Source: Haematobia irritans
Taxonomy: Eukaryota > Arthropoda > Insecta > Diptera > Muscidae
Reading direction: 5' to 3'
Length of the DNA: 64,000 bases
NCBI RefSeq assembly: GCF_050003625.1
Contig: NC_134399.1
Span: 154,870,473 to 154,934,472 of the forward strand
Shown here: positions 23,704-35,473 of the stretch, piece by piece
Layout: each line of letters opens with the position of its first letter
Position numbering within the stretch: the stretch's first letter is position 1
The notes under the pieces: model-generated
Told to the model about the DNA's origin: nothing
Seen by the model: the letters and a program-made list of their open reading frames with translations, nothing else
The model's database searches: none
Position numbers and translations under genes: made by a program

Positions 23704-24029
23704 AAAGGTAAAAAAAAATTTTAAAAATTATAAAATCGTATAATTTCTTCTACATTGTTGATATTACAGGAAAAGGTGTTAAGAACTAAAAATCCTCGTG
23801 GATGTGAGAAAGATGTGAGGGACAATGCAATTAGCAAGAAAATAATGTTTTTTTTTTTGAGCTAGTCTTTATGAAATTGTTTTTACATCCTGGAAAAGAA
23901 TAAACGTTTATCACAAAAAGTATATACTTTTCTTCCAAATACACTTCCTTACAGCGAAAAGCAAATGAGAAACGAACTTTGTTTGTCTAAAATTTCGTTT
24001 GGGAGGAAAGAATTATTTTTTTGCGTGTA

Positions 24030-24510
24030 ATTCTCTTTTAAATTTGACTTTTGTGTCATTTGTGCTGGGAAATACATTTGAACTCATTCGTTTTTACTGC
24101 TTGTTTCTTCATGTGCTATCAAAGCCCTTTAAAAGCGACAATTTAATATTTCAAATTCTGACTCGACTTGAAGTATAAATTAGGCTATGTTACGAGTAAT
24201 AATTGCCTTTAAAATAAATTGTTGAAAGACATCTCCTATTTTTTGAACATTCTATTTTTGAACATTTTTTGCTGTGTAGTCAAGATGCAAAAAGACAACA
24301 AACGATTTCAATAAATTTTGAAGAATTTCCCAGTATTATTAAAATCAAGATGATCTAAGTCAAACAAAATTTTTTATTTTTTATTTTTTTTTTTTTAAAT
24401 GAAGACACTTAGTTTTAATTCGGATCGGATAAGAACAAAACGACTTCATTGCTTAGCAAAATTCGCATTCGCATTTTAAGAACATCCAATCTTTATCCTC
24501 ACGACAATAT
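24030..24510. other. unassigned AT-rich DNA
   Basis: No gene or repeat recognised; includes T-rich low complexity near 24370-24400. Confidence 0.3.
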
Positions 24511-24704
24511 TATATCAACCCATATAAACCGACCCCCAGATTTGGTTTACGGAGCCCCTTAGAGATTAAAATTTCTTCCCATCCGATGGCGATTTGGTAC
24601 GTGGTGTTAGTATATGTTCTCTAGAAACCTTGCAAACATTATTCCATATCGGCTCATATATATAAAGGGTGATTTTCTAAGAGCTATAGGAAAATTAAAA
24701 AAAA
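24511..24704 (+). repeat. HINE family 1 fragment plus DD41D terminus
   Basis: CATATAAACCGACCCCCAGA and TACGTGGTGTTAGTATATG are one plus-orientation family-1 module. It is followed by TATAAAGGGTGATTTTCTAA and GAGCTATAGG, which resembles the right end of the DD41D element. Confidence 0.55.
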
Positions 24705-24939
24705 ACAAGTATCTACGGCCGTAAGTTCGGCCAGGCCGAATCTTATGTACCCTCCACCATGGATTGCGTAGGAACTTCTACTAAAGGCTGTCATCCACAA
24801 TCGAATTACTTGGGTTGCGGTAACACTTGCCAATGGCAAGGTATCGTAAAACTTTTTAACACTGTCTTCTAAATTGTAAGTTAGCCCATACGGGGTATAT
24901 ATTAAACAAAAAAAGGCCGATTAAATACGTATATAATCT

Positions 24940-25395
24940 AGTTTGACAAAATTTTCTATAGAAATAAAATGTTGACAAAATTTTGTATAGAAATAAAATT
25001 TTGACAAAATTTTGTATAGAAATAAAATGTTGACAAAATTTTCTACAGAAATAAATTTTTTACAAATTTTTCTATAGAAATAAACTTTTGACAAACATTT
25101 CTATAGAAATAAACTTTTGACAAAACTTTCTATAGAAATGAAATTTTAACAAAACTTTCTATAGTAATAAAATTTGACAAAATTTTCTATGGAAATAAAG
25201 TTTTGGTAGATTACAAAAATTTTCTATAGAAATAAAATTTTGACAAAATTTTCTATGGAAATAAAATTTTGACAAACATTTGTATAGAAATAAACTTTTG
25301 ACAAAACTTTCTATAGAAATGAAATTTTGACAAAACTTTCTATAGTAATAAAATTTGACAAAATTTTGTATGGAAATAAAGTTTTGGTAGATTAT
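24940..25395 (+). repeat. 29-bp satellite insert in HINE copy B
   Basis: Satellite flanked by AAATACGTATATAATCTAG on the left and TTTTGGTAGATTATTTTTGG on the right. Copy G (56655-56785) has satellite at the same place with the same flanks, so the insert was already in a HINE ancestor. Confidence 0.75.
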
Positions 25396-26319
25396 TTTTG
25401 GCGATATGGACCAATTTTTGTGTAATAAGTTATCGGCTATATATAACTAAAGACCGATATGGACCAATTTTTACATGGCTGTTAGAGGCCATATATTGAC
25501 AAAATGTACCAAATTTCAGCCGTATCGGATGAATTTTGCTCTTCCAAGAGGCTCCGGAGGTCAAATCTGGGGATCGGTTTATATGGGGGCTATATATAAT
25601 TATGGACCGATATGGACCAATTTTTGCATGGTTTTTAAAAACCGTATACTAAGACCACGTACTAAATTTCAACCGGATCGGATGAATTTTGCTCCTCCAA
25701 GAGGCTCCGGTGGTCAAATCTGGGGATCGGTTTATATGGGAGCTATATATAATTATGGACCGATATGGACCAATTTTTGCATGGTTGTTAGAGGCCGTAT
25801 ACTAACATCAGGTACCAAATTTCAACGAGATCGGATGAATTTTGCCCCTCCAAAAGTCTCCGGAGGTCAAATCTGGGGATCGGTTTATATGGGGGCTATA
25901 TATAATTATGGACCGCTATGGACCAATTTTTGCATGGTTGTTAGAGACCATATACTAACATCAGGTACCAAATTTCAATCGGATCGGATGAATTTTGCCC
26001 CTCCAAGAGGCTCCGGAGGTCAAATCTGGGGATCGGTTTATATGGGGGCTATATATAATTATGGACCGATATGGACCAATTTTTGCATGGTTGTTAGGGA
26101 CCGTATACTAAGACCAAGTATCAAATTTCAACAGGATCGGATGAATTTTGCTGCTCCGGGAGGCTCCCCAAGCCAAATTTGGGGATCGGTTTATATGGGG
26201 GCTATACGTAAACGTGGTCCGATATGGCCCATTTTCAATACCATCCGACCTACATCAATAACAACTACTTGTGCCAAGTTTCAAGTCGATAGCTTGTTTC
26301 GTTCGGAAGTTAGCGTGAT

Positions 26320-26399
26320 TTCCACAGACGGACGGACAGCCGGACAGACGGACAGACGGACGGACGGACAGACGGACAGACGGACGGACGGACGGACAT
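26320..26399 (+). repeat. expanded GTCY (ACGG/ACAG) microsatellite
   Basis: About 80 bp of GACGGACAGACGGACGGACA-type repeats, at the GTCY position of HINE copy B. Other copies have only 10-25 bp here (2278, 28230, 30158, 57419). Confidence 0.85.
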
Positions 26400-26535
26400 G
26401 CTTAGATCGACTCAGAATTTCACCACGACCCAGAATATATATACTTTATGGGGTCTTAGAGCAATATTTCGATGTGTTACAAACGGAATGACAAAGTTAA
26501 TATACCCCCATCCTATGGTGGAGGGTATAAAAAAA

Positions 26536-28384
26536 ACAAGTATATACGGCCGCAAGTTCGGCCAGGCCGAATCTTATGTACCCACCACCATGGATTGCGT
26601 AGAAACTTTTACGAAAGACTATCATCCACAATCGAATTACGTGGGTTGTGGTATCTTAAAACTTCTTAACATCGTTTTCTCAATTGTGATTTAGTCCATA
26701 CATGGTATATATTAGACAAAAAACTTATGTATAGTTAAGTCTACAAATAATTACGAATCGATATGGACTTTTTGTACGTAGAGAGCCAGAATTGAAATAT
26801 GGGGGTCGCTTATATGGGGGCTATATACAATTATGAACTTGATATGGACCAATTTTTGTGTGATTGGGGATCGATTTATCTGAGGGCCATATATAACTAT
26901 AGACCGATATGGTCCTAGTTAGGCATGGTTGTTAACGACCATATACTAGCACAATGTACCAAATTTCAACTCACTCGGACGAAATTTGCTCCTCCAAGAG
27001 GTTCCAAAACCAAATCTCGGGATCGGTTTATATGGGGCTATGCAAAATTATGGACTGATATGGACCACTTTTGGCATGGTTGTTAAATATCATATACTAC
27101 CACCACGTACCAAAGTTCAAGCAGATCGGATGAATTTTGCTTCTCCAAAAGGCACCGGAGGTCAAATCTGGGGATCGGTTTATATGGGAGCTATATATAA
27201 TTATGGACTGATAGGAACCAATTCCTGCATGGTTGGTGGATACCATATACTAACATCACGTACCAAATTCCAACCGAATGGGAAGAATTTTGCTCTTCCA
27301 AGGGGCTCTGGAGGTCAAATCTGGGGATCGGTTTATATGGGGCCTATATATAATTATGGACCGATATCGACCAATTTTTGCATGGGAGTTTGAGGCCATA
27401 TATTAACACCACGTACCAAATTTCAATTGAATTAGATGAATTTTGGTCTTCCAAGAGGTTCCGGAGGTCAAATCTGGTGATCGGTTTATATGGGGCTATA
27501 TATAATTATGAACCGATGTGGACCAATTTTTGCATGGTTGTTAGAGACCATATACTAACATCACGTACCAAATTTCAGCCGGATCGGATGAAATTTGCTT
27601 CTCTTAGAGGCCTCGCAAGCCAAATCGGGGGATCGGTTTATGTGGGGGCTATATATAATTATGGACCGATGTCGACCAATTTTTGCATGGTTGTTAACGA
27701 CCATATACTAACACCATGTACCAAATTTCAGCCGGATCGGATGGAATTTGCTTCTCTTAGGGGCCTCGCAAGCCAAATCGGGGGATCGGTTTATGTGGGG
27801 GCTATATATAATTATGGACCGATGTCGACCAATTTTTGCATGGTTGTTAACGACCATATACTAACACCATGTACCAAATTTCAGCCGGATCGGATGAAAT
27901 TTGCTTCTCTTAGAGGCCTCGCAAGCCAAATCGGGGGATCGGTTTATGTGGGGGCTATATATAATTATGGACCGATGTCGACCAATTTTTGCATGGCTGT
28001 TAACGGCCATATACTAACACCATGTACCAAATTTCAGCCGGATCGGATGGAATTTGCTTCTCTTAGAGGCCTCGCAAGCCAAATTTTGGGGTCCGTTTAT
28101 ATGGGGGCTATACGTAAAAGTGACCGATATGGCCCATTTGCAATACCATCCGACCTACATCAATAACAACTACTTGTGTCAAGTTTCAAGTCGATAGCTT
28201 GTTTCGTTCGGAAGTTAGCGTGATTTCAACAGCCGGACGGACGGACATGCTCAGATCGACTCAGAATTTCACCACGACCCAGAATATATATTTTTTATGG
28301 GGTCTTAGAGCAATATTTCGATGTGATACAAACGGAATGACAAAGTTAATGTACCCACCATCCTATGGTGGTGGGTATAAAAAA
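26536..28384 (-). mobile_element. HINE family 1, copy C
   Basis: Begins ACAAGTATATACGGCCGCAA directly after copy B's ATAAAAAAA end and finishes TCCTATGGTGGTGGGTATAA. Module anchors at 27162, 27315, 27468, 27620, 27773, 27926 and 28079 give steps of 153 except one of 152. The three modules from 27620 to 28079 are almost identical, a recent local expansion. Frames at 26986-27393 and 27378-28166 are translations of these modules. Confidence 0.8.
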
Positions 28385-29134
28385 ACAAGTATATACGGCC
28401 GTAAGTTCGGCCAGGCCGAATCTTATGTACCCTCCACCATGGATTGCGTAGAAACTTCTACGAAAGACTGTCATCCACAATCGAATTAATTGGGTTGTGG
28501 TATCTTAAAACTTCTTAACATCGTTAGTCCATACGTGGTATATATTAGACAAAAAAGGTATGTATAGGTAAGTCTACAAGTAATTACGAATCGATATGGA
28601 CTTTTGCACGGTACGTAGAGAGACAGAATAGAAATATGGGGGTCGCTTATATGTGGGCTATATACAATTATGAATTTGATATGAACCAATTTTTGTGTGA
28701 TTGGGGATCGATTTATCTGAGGGCTATATATAACTATAGACCGATATGGACCTAGTTAGGTATGGTTGTTAACGGCCATATACTAGCACAATGTACCAAA
28801 TTTCAACTGACTCGGATGAAATTGGCTCCTCCAAGAGGCTCCAAAACCAAATCTGGGGATCGGTTTATATGGGGGCTATATATAATTATGGACTGATATG
28901 AACCAATTCCTGCATGGTTGGTGGATACCATATACTAACGTCACGTACCAAATTTCAACCGAATCGGATGAATTTTGCTCTTCCAAGGGCTCCGGAGATC
29001 AAATCTGGTGATCGGTTTATATGGGGGTTATATATAAATATGGATCGATGTGGACCAATTTCTGCATGGTCATTAGATACCATATACTAGCATCATGTAC
29101 CAAATTTCAGCCGGGTCGGATGAAATTTGCTTCT
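28385..29134 (-). mobile_element. HINE family 1, copy D, cut by assembly gap
   Basis: Starts with the same ACAAGTATATACGGCCGTAA terminus right after copy C and runs into the N block. Its first 600 bp closely match copy E (28500-28760 against 29350-29610), so C-D-E are recent relatives. Confidence 0.75.
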
Positions 29135-29234
29135 NNNNNNNNNNNNNNNNNNNNNNNNNNNNNNNNNNNNNNNNNNNNNNNNNNNNNNNNNNNNNNNNNN
29201 NNNNNNNNNNNNNNNNNNNNNNNNNNNNNNNNNN
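29135..29234. other. assembly gap (100 N)
   Basis: Exactly 100 N, a conventional placeholder of unknown size. It lies in the tandem HINE run, so the number of copies there is uncertain. Confidence 0.98.
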
Positions 29235-30212
29235 ACAAGTATATACGGCCGTAAGTTCGGCCAGGCTGAATCTTATGTACCCTCCACCATGGATTGCGTA
29301 TAAACTTCTACGAAAGACTGTCATCCACAAACGAATTAATTGGGTTGTGGTATCTTAAAACTTCTTAATATCGTTAGTCCATACGTGGTATATATTAGAC
29401 AAAAAAGGTATGTATAGGTAAGTCTACAAATAATTACGAATCGATATGGACTTTTGCACGGTACGTAGAGAAACAGAATAGAAATATGGGGGTCGCTTAT
29501 ATGTGGGCTATATACAATTATGAATTTGATATGAACCAATTTTTGTGTGATTTAGGATCGATTTATCTGAGGGCTATATATAACTATAGACCGATATGGA
29601 CCTAGTTAGGCATGGTTGTTAACGGCCATATACTGGCACAATGTACCAAATTTCAACTGACTCGGATGAAATTTGCTCCTCCAAGAGACACCGGAGGTCA
29701 AATCTGGGGATCGGTTTTTATGGGGGCTATATATAATTATGGACCGATATGGACCAATTTTTGCATGGTTATTAGAGACTATATACTTACACCACGTACC
29801 AAATTTCAACCGGATAGGATGAAATTTGCTCCTCCAAGAGGCTCCGGAGGTCAAATCTGGGGATCAGTTTTCATGAGGGCTATACATAATTATGAACCGA
29901 TATGGACCAATTTGTGCATGGTTGTTAGATGCCATATACTACCACCACGTACCAAGTTTCAACCGATTCAGATGAATTTTGCTCCTCCAAGAGACTCCAG
30001 ACTTCAAATCTGGGGGGTCGGTTTATATGGGGACTATACGTAAAAGTGGTCCAATATGGCCCATTTGCAATACCATTCGACCTACATCAATAACGACCAA
30101 GTTTCAAGTCGATAGCTTGTTTCGTTCGGAAGTTAGCGTGATTTCAAAAGACGGACGAACGGACATGCTTAGATCGACTCAGAATTTCAGAATTTCCACG
30201 ACCCAGAATATA
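29235..30212 (-). mobile_element. HINE family 1, copy E, interrupted by mariner
   Basis: Terminus ACAAGTATATACGGCCGTAA at the gap edge, modules from 29640, then the reversed GTCY and core (ACGAACGGACATGC...CACGACCCAGAATA). It stops at a TA where the mariner 30213-37146 is inserted. TATATACTTTATGG resumes after that element, the expected continuation of the HINE TA tract. Confidence 0.8.
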
Positions 30213-31743
30213 ACAGGTTGGCTGATAAGTCCCCGGTCTAACAAAGAAAAACACATTTTTTTTGTCAAAATTCGTTTTTATTATTCAACATAGTTCGCTT
30301 CAAGAGCGAAACAACGATTATAACGACCTTCCAATTTTTTGATACCATTTGGGTAGTACTCCTTCGGTTTTGTCTCAAAATAGGCCTCAGTTTCAGCGAT
30401 CACCCCTTCATTGCAACCAAATTTTTTCCCTGCGGGCATCCTTTTGAGGTCTTAGAACAAGAAAAAGTCGCAGGGGGCTAGATCTGGAGAATACGGTGGG
30501 TAGGGAAGCAATTCGAAGCCCAATTCAACTTTTTTCTTCTTCATATGGGTCCGTTTTGCCGCGATTTCGATCTTCAAACGCTCCAATAACGCCATATAAT
30601 AGTCACTGTTGATGGTTTTTCCCTTGTTAAGATAATCGATAAATAATGGAATAATCGATATTCCAGGCGCATCCCAAAACACAGAGGCCATTACTTTGCA
30701 AGCGAACTTTTGAGTCTTTCCACGCTTCAGAGACGGTTCACCGGTCGCTGTCCACTCAGCCGACTGTCGATCGGACTCAGGAGTGTAGTGATGGAGCCAT
30801 GTTTCATCCATTGTCACATATCGACGGAAAAACTCGGGTTTATTACGAGTTAACAGCTGCAAACACCGCTCAGTATCATCAACACGTTGTTGTTTTTGGT
30901 CAAATGTGAGCTCGCACAGAGCTTCCGCATATCCAAATATTGATGAATGATATGACCAACACGTTCCTTTGATATCTTTAAGGCCTCTGCTATCTCGATC
31001 AACTTCATTTTGCGGTCATTCAATCATTTTGTGGATTTTTATACCCTAAACCACATAGTGGTCAGGGTATAATAAGTTTGATCGGCCAAAAAATGTGCCT
31101 ACCAGAAATATTGATTTTAGACCCCATAAAATATATACCGATCGACTCAGAATCACCTCCTGAGTCGATCTAGCGCTTGGTGTTCGTCCGTCCGTCAGTC
31201 CGTCTGTCCATGTATTTGTTGTTCACAGGATTCCGGTCGCAATTATTAACCGATTTTGATGAAATTTGGTACAGGGAGTTTTTTGGCCACAAGAACGAAC
31301 GCTATTGAATTTGGAAGAAATCGGATCAAATTTGGATATATCTCCCATATATATGTATCGCCCGATTTCGACAAATGGGGTCACGTTGCGCGTTTTTTCA
31401 AACGGATCGTCACCAAATTTGGCAAAAGGTAATCTTTTCCATCGCCCTTCAAGTCTGCAAAATTTCATTCAAATCGGTTCGGATTTAGATATAGCTCTCA
31501 ATATATGTATCGCCCGATTTTCCCCCATTTGGCCAAAAACCTTTATTTATCAACCGATCTTACTCAAAGTTGGCTAAATATAATCTTCTATAGCACTAAC
31601 TATATGTGCAAAAAATCATCGAAATCGGTTGAGATTTAGCTATAGCTCCCATATATATGTACCGCCCGTTTTTCTAAATTTGGCCATAAAACCCTTATTA
31701 GGGTTAGATGTAGTCAAGGCCGTATTCAAGGGGGGGGGGGGGT

Positions 31744-32283
31744 TAAGGGGATTAAACCCCCCCCGAAATGAATGAATATTTTTATATAAATAAATATATA
31801 TTTTTAGCTGCATAGAAAAATCTTATCGAAGATGTTGAAGGAAAGCTGAAGGTTTTATTTTGAAAACGCTTACCTATAAAACTTGCACAAATCCTAGAAT
31901 ACTAGTTGAAAAGCCCGTCAAACGACGGTCGAAAAAACAAATTGTTTTTGTTCTCGCACCACAAATTTCATTTTTGGAAAATGTATTTCTGCTTTTTATG
32001 TGTGTTTGTTGTTCTTTTTGTGAACATGACTCGCTTTGTTTGGCCATAGCAACAACAACGAAACAGCCAAACACACATGTGCAAATGAAATGGCGCAAAA
32101 CCTGCGAAAAGAACCTGCCTAATTCAGCGATGGAAGCACTTGGAGAGTGCAATAAAGAGATATTTCCAAACGTGCATTTACAATTTTTAAGAAAGTACAA
32201 AAAAGGTATTTTTTGAGCGGAAAGGTACTTTTTACTAAATTTCAACAAAAATTTCACTGGAAGATTATTGTCAAGAGACTGAA
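31744..32283. other. interior of hAT element, unassigned frames
   Basis: A 118-codon plus frame (31860-32216) and a 127-codon minus frame (31874-32257) overlap. Neither shows a recognisable domain; the plus frame has a Cys-containing hydrophobic stretch. Neither can be called a gene. Confidence 0.3.
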
Positions 32284-32356
32284 TTTTAAAGAAAATAAAA
32301 TTTTGAAAAAATTTTCTATATAAATAAAATTTTGCAAAAATTTTCTATAGCCGGCT

Positions 32357-32525
32357 ATCATACAAAAACCTTTTTTGGGCTTTGCCCAAATAAATTTGAC
32401 AAACATTCTTTTCCTCTGTTGGTTAAGCTACACTAGTAGTTAGGCAATGTGAGGTTTTAAGCTGCAATAAAAAAACAACAACAATGCTTCAAGAACAAAA
32501 CCAACAATAACAAAACAAAACGAAG
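32357..32525 (+). repeat. R1 repeat fragment
   Basis: GGGCTTTGCCCAAATAAATT, TTTTCCTCTGTTGGTTAAGC and TTTTAAGCTGCAATAAAAAA match the 3' part of R1 in plus orientation, including an A-rich end. Confidence 0.6.
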
Positions 32526-32710
32526 GGAAATAAAATTTTGCAAAAAAATTCTATAGAAAACAAATTTTGCAAAATTTTTTCTATAGAAATAAAATTTTGC
32601 AAGAATTTCCTATAGAAATAAAATTTTTACAAAAATTTCAATTGAAATAAAATTTTGACAAAATTCTATATAGAAATAAAATTTAGACAACATTTTTTAC
32701 TGAAATAAAA
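32526..32710 (+). repeat. 29-bp satellite block in hAT element
   Basis: About six satellite units, with a smaller block at 32284-32360. Both are inside the hAT element. Confidence 0.75.
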
Positions 32711-33045
32711 AATTGAGAATATAGAATCGCATTCTTTTTTCGACTAAAACATTCTTGAAGTTCAATAAAATCCTGTTTTTGACTATATCTTTTACAAAAT
32801 TGAGATTTTCTTCCCACATGAACATGTCTGTTTGGCAATATTTGTAAAAGACTATTAGCAAATAAGGTTGATAAAGACTTTCTCAAAATATTAAAATATT
32901 TTGTCAAAGCTATTGTACCATAAATCTGATATCGACTCAAAAATGTCTACACAAAAGGTACTAAATCATTCGCGGGGGTACTACGGTACTGACCGGGGTG
33001 AAAAAGTATTGAAAAAAGTACTTTAGTACTGCATTTTCCATCCCT

Positions 33046-33243
33046 GCAGTTACTACGTGCTCCTCCGAACGTTCATTTTCAAAAATGAAGAGATTAAAGA
33101 CGTATCTTAGAAATTCGACTGGTGAGAGTAGACTCAATGGATTGGCATTAATGTCGGTTCATCGCCGAATAAATGTGCCGACTGAAGAAGTCATTGATTT
33201 ATTTGCTGCCCAAAAAGCCCGTCGGCTCAATTTAATATTATAA
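33046..33243 (+). pseudogene. hAT transposase C-terminal (hATC) fragment
   Basis: The open frame begins AVTTCSSERSFSKMKRLKTY, then LRNSTGESRLNGLALMSVHR, and stops at 33241. SSERSFSKMK...RL..LALMS is the signature of the hAT dimerisation domain, here of the kind found in ZMYM1-like hAT proteins. Upstream catalytic parts are missing. Immediately left of it (to 33045) lies AGTACTGCATTTTCCATCCCTG, whose complement begins CAGGGATGGAAAATGCAG, like another hAT terminus. The missing transposase may have been replaced by a second insertion. Confidence 0.8.
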
Positions 33244-33984
33244 AAATATTGTATACATACCTTTGCATAAATAAAATTTTCTACACATGAGATTATATGA
33301 ATATTTTTTTTTTTAAGTTGAACCCCCCCGAATTAAAATCCTGGCTACGGCCTTGGATGTAGTATTCTATAGCACTAACTATATGTGCAAAAAATCATCG
33401 AAATCGGTTCAGATTTAGGTATAGCTCCCATACATATGTATAGCCCGATTTTCCCAAATTTGGCCATAGAACCCTTATTTATTAACCGATCTTACTAAAT
33501 CCAGTCCTCTATAGTACTAAGTATATGTGCAAAATTTCATCGAAATCGGTTCAGATGTAGATATAGCTCCCATATATGTATCACCCGATTTTGAAAAATT
33601 CGCCCCTAATAACCTTATGTTTGACCATACAGGCCTCATTTCTTAACTGACCAAAATCTTGCACAAGGTAACCTTTTGTGGTATTAATCAAACCCGCAAA
33701 ATATTATGCAAATTGGTTCAGATTTAGATATAGGTTCCATATATATGAATCGCTCGATTTTCCCAAATTTGGCCATAATACTCTTATTTATTAACCCATG
33801 TTACTCAAATTTCAAATTTTGATGTACTAGCCGATCGTACTTATACGTACTTGTAGCTCTTACATAAGAATATTGCTCGATTTTTACAAATTTGTATTTA
33901 TTACCCACACTAATTTAACGATTTTCTCTTTTTTAATAATGGGCTCAATATTAGTGGCATACTAACTCCGTAGGTGCAATATCA

Positions 33985-34678
33985 ACACAGCCAGTGTTGC
34001 TAGAAGTAGGGGAAATTCCCTATATGTAGGGTTTTTCTAATATTTAGCGTCTTGTAGGGGCGTAATGCCACAATGTAGGACATTTTCACTTAACACAATT
34101 TGTAATAATTTTTACATTTTGGTGGCGCTAGAGGAGGAAATTAGAAGCCGGCAAGGCTTGATCTTTAACAATGTCTGGTAAACTTTATTCCTATAGAAAA
34201 TTCTGTCAACATTTTATTTCTATAGAACATTTTGTCAAAATTGTATTTCTATAGAATTTTTTTTTTAAATATTATTTCTATAAAAATTTTCTCAAAATTT
34301 TATTTCTGTGGAATTTTTTCTCAAAATTTTATTTCTATTGAATTTATTGTCAAAATTTTATTTCTATAGAAAAATTTCTCACAAAAATTTGTTTATAGAA
34401 ACTTTTTCCAAAATTTTATTTTTATAGAGATTTACCAAAAAAGATTACCAATTTGGGTAGAATTCTACCAACTGTGGCAACCGTGGTGGTAATACAAATT
34501 TATATTCTAAGTTATATACGTTGCATATTCATGTTGTAAGATAATAAAGTACTTAGAACCATTTATGTTTTGTAAAATTTTTTAAATTTAACGAAAATTT
34601 TTTAAATGGGAAAGTAGGGAACTTTTTTGTCCTTGTAGGGTAAACCGAACATTTTCCCTGGCAACATTGACTATGAGC
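33985..34678 (+). mobile_element. possible hAT-like element with satellite
   Basis: CAGTGTTGCTAGAAGTAGGG at the left and CCCTGGCAACATTG at the right form a weak inverted pair (CARTGTTGCYAG). The interior has satellite (34186-34440) in minus orientation and AGAATTCTACCAACTGTGGC. I found no matching target duplication, so the limits are uncertain. Confidence 0.4.
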
Positions 34679-35326
34679 TACAGTCAGATTGAGACAAAGC
34701 ACCCATAGACATGTACCCTAGGTAGGGTCACGGCCTAAGGCAAAAAAAAAAGTTGATGCAGTCACCCCCCAGTTTTGTATACTTGAAGACAATTTCAGAA
34801 CACGAAAACTTTTTTTTTTCGTGCACCCTACGACCCCCCGAAATACAATTTACTGTGCTGTGTCGTCATTTGAAGTCCGATCGAAAAGAAACGCATATCG
34901 TTGTTCATGGTTGATCAGGGGCTATATTTCGTGCATTGGTAATTTTTGACTCCGACGTCAAATTTGATTTTTAATTTTTTTATTTCGCTTCGTATACCCC
35001 TATGATGCCCATTTCTTATAACCATTATAAAGATCTTATCAAAATATGAAACTTTTGCTTTGGAAGCATTTAATTATATTCATAAACAAAAAAGTTACAG
35101 AGATTTTAAAAAGTCAATAGGTCACCCTACACCATCAAATAGCTTTTGCTGTGTTGTCATGATATCCGATCGAAACCACATGCACATCGTTATTCACATC
35201 TACGAAATTAATTTGAAAGGTATTTAATACACACAAACTGTTTATCTGTAAATTTCTAACCGTATCATTGTATACATACTCGTTGTGTGCACTACGGCAT
35301 TTTCTGCGTTATGCAAAGTGCATGTG

Positions 35327-35379
35327 TTTTTGCTAGAACAATTTGAGAACAGTAGGCTCTCAAATTGTTCTAGCAAAAA
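35327..35379. repeat. perfect 22-bp hairpin at inner end of left arm
   Basis: TTTTTGCTAGAACAATTTGA plus GA (35327-35348) pairs fully with 35358-35379 around the 9-nt loop ACAGTAGGC. The right arm carries only one half in similar form (ACAGTAGGCTCTCAAGTTG near 35984). Confidence 0.9.
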
Positions 35380-35473
35380 ATCTAACAAACACTTTCGCTA
35401 CATGATTTCTTAAGTCTGTCCATATTTTTGTGAGAGAAGGCTGTTGATAGTATTTAAAAAAAGTGAAAACAAA

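Larger units (their letters stand above)
23106..24029 (+). mobile_element. TIR element carrying two convergent tRNA-like modules, copy 1
   Basis: It runs from TACACGCAAAGAAAAAAAAC to ATTATTTTTTTGCGTGTA, inverted ends of about 17 bp with TA at both edges. A second copy at 47365-48263 shares the same ends and interior, and there TA is confirmed as the target by the interrupted HINE. The interior has a minus tRNA-like module (23446-23517) facing a plus one (23632-23703). Other landmarks are AGAACAGTGTTTG-type phrases near 23300 and an AATGAGAAACGAACTTTG near 23965. No transposase. Confidence 0.75.
24705..26535 (-). mobile_element. HINE family 1, copy B (with satellite insert)
   Basis: Reversed complete element. 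It starts ACAAGTATCTACGGCCGTAA with hairpin TTCGGCCAGGCCGAA and ends CATCCTATGGTGGAGGGTAT. A satellite block (24940-25395) lies near its terminal part. Module anchor TCAAATCTGGGGATCGG (or CCAAATTTGG) occurs at 25561, 25714, 25867, 26020 and 26173, exactly 153 bp apart. The GTCY tract is expanded to about 80 bp of ACGG/ACAG (26320-26399). The 338-codon frame 25475-26491 is a consequence of the 153-bp (51-codon) step and is not taken as a gene. Confidence 0.8.
31715..33355 (+). mobile_element. hAT element with ZMYM1-like transposase remnant
   Basis: The 1641-bp element has ends CAAGGCCGTATTCAAGGGG and TCCTGGCTACGGCCTTG (10-bp perfect inverted repeat CAAGGCCGTA). It lies between exact 8-bp duplications GATGTAGT (31707-31714, 33356-33363). 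G-run (about 31731-31743) and CCCCCCC near the right end also pair. Inside are unassigned frames at 31860-32257, two satellite blocks (32284-32360, 32526-32710), an R1 fragment (32357-32525) and a transposase tail (33046-33243). Confidence 0.85.

Noticed and set aside
25475..26491. 338-codon frame of 51-residue repeats (MNFAPPRGSGGQIWGSVYMG type), with similar frames at 27378-28166, 29612-30043 and 2830-3201
   Set aside because: The frames are produced by 153-bp (3 x 51) tandem modules of HINE elements. Both strands are open in places, starts and stops fall at random, and single-base indels in sister copies destroy the frame.
33985..34678. Firm call of a hAT element
   Set aside because: The ends are only weakly inverted and no 8-bp duplication was found, so it is listed only as a low-confidence possibility.
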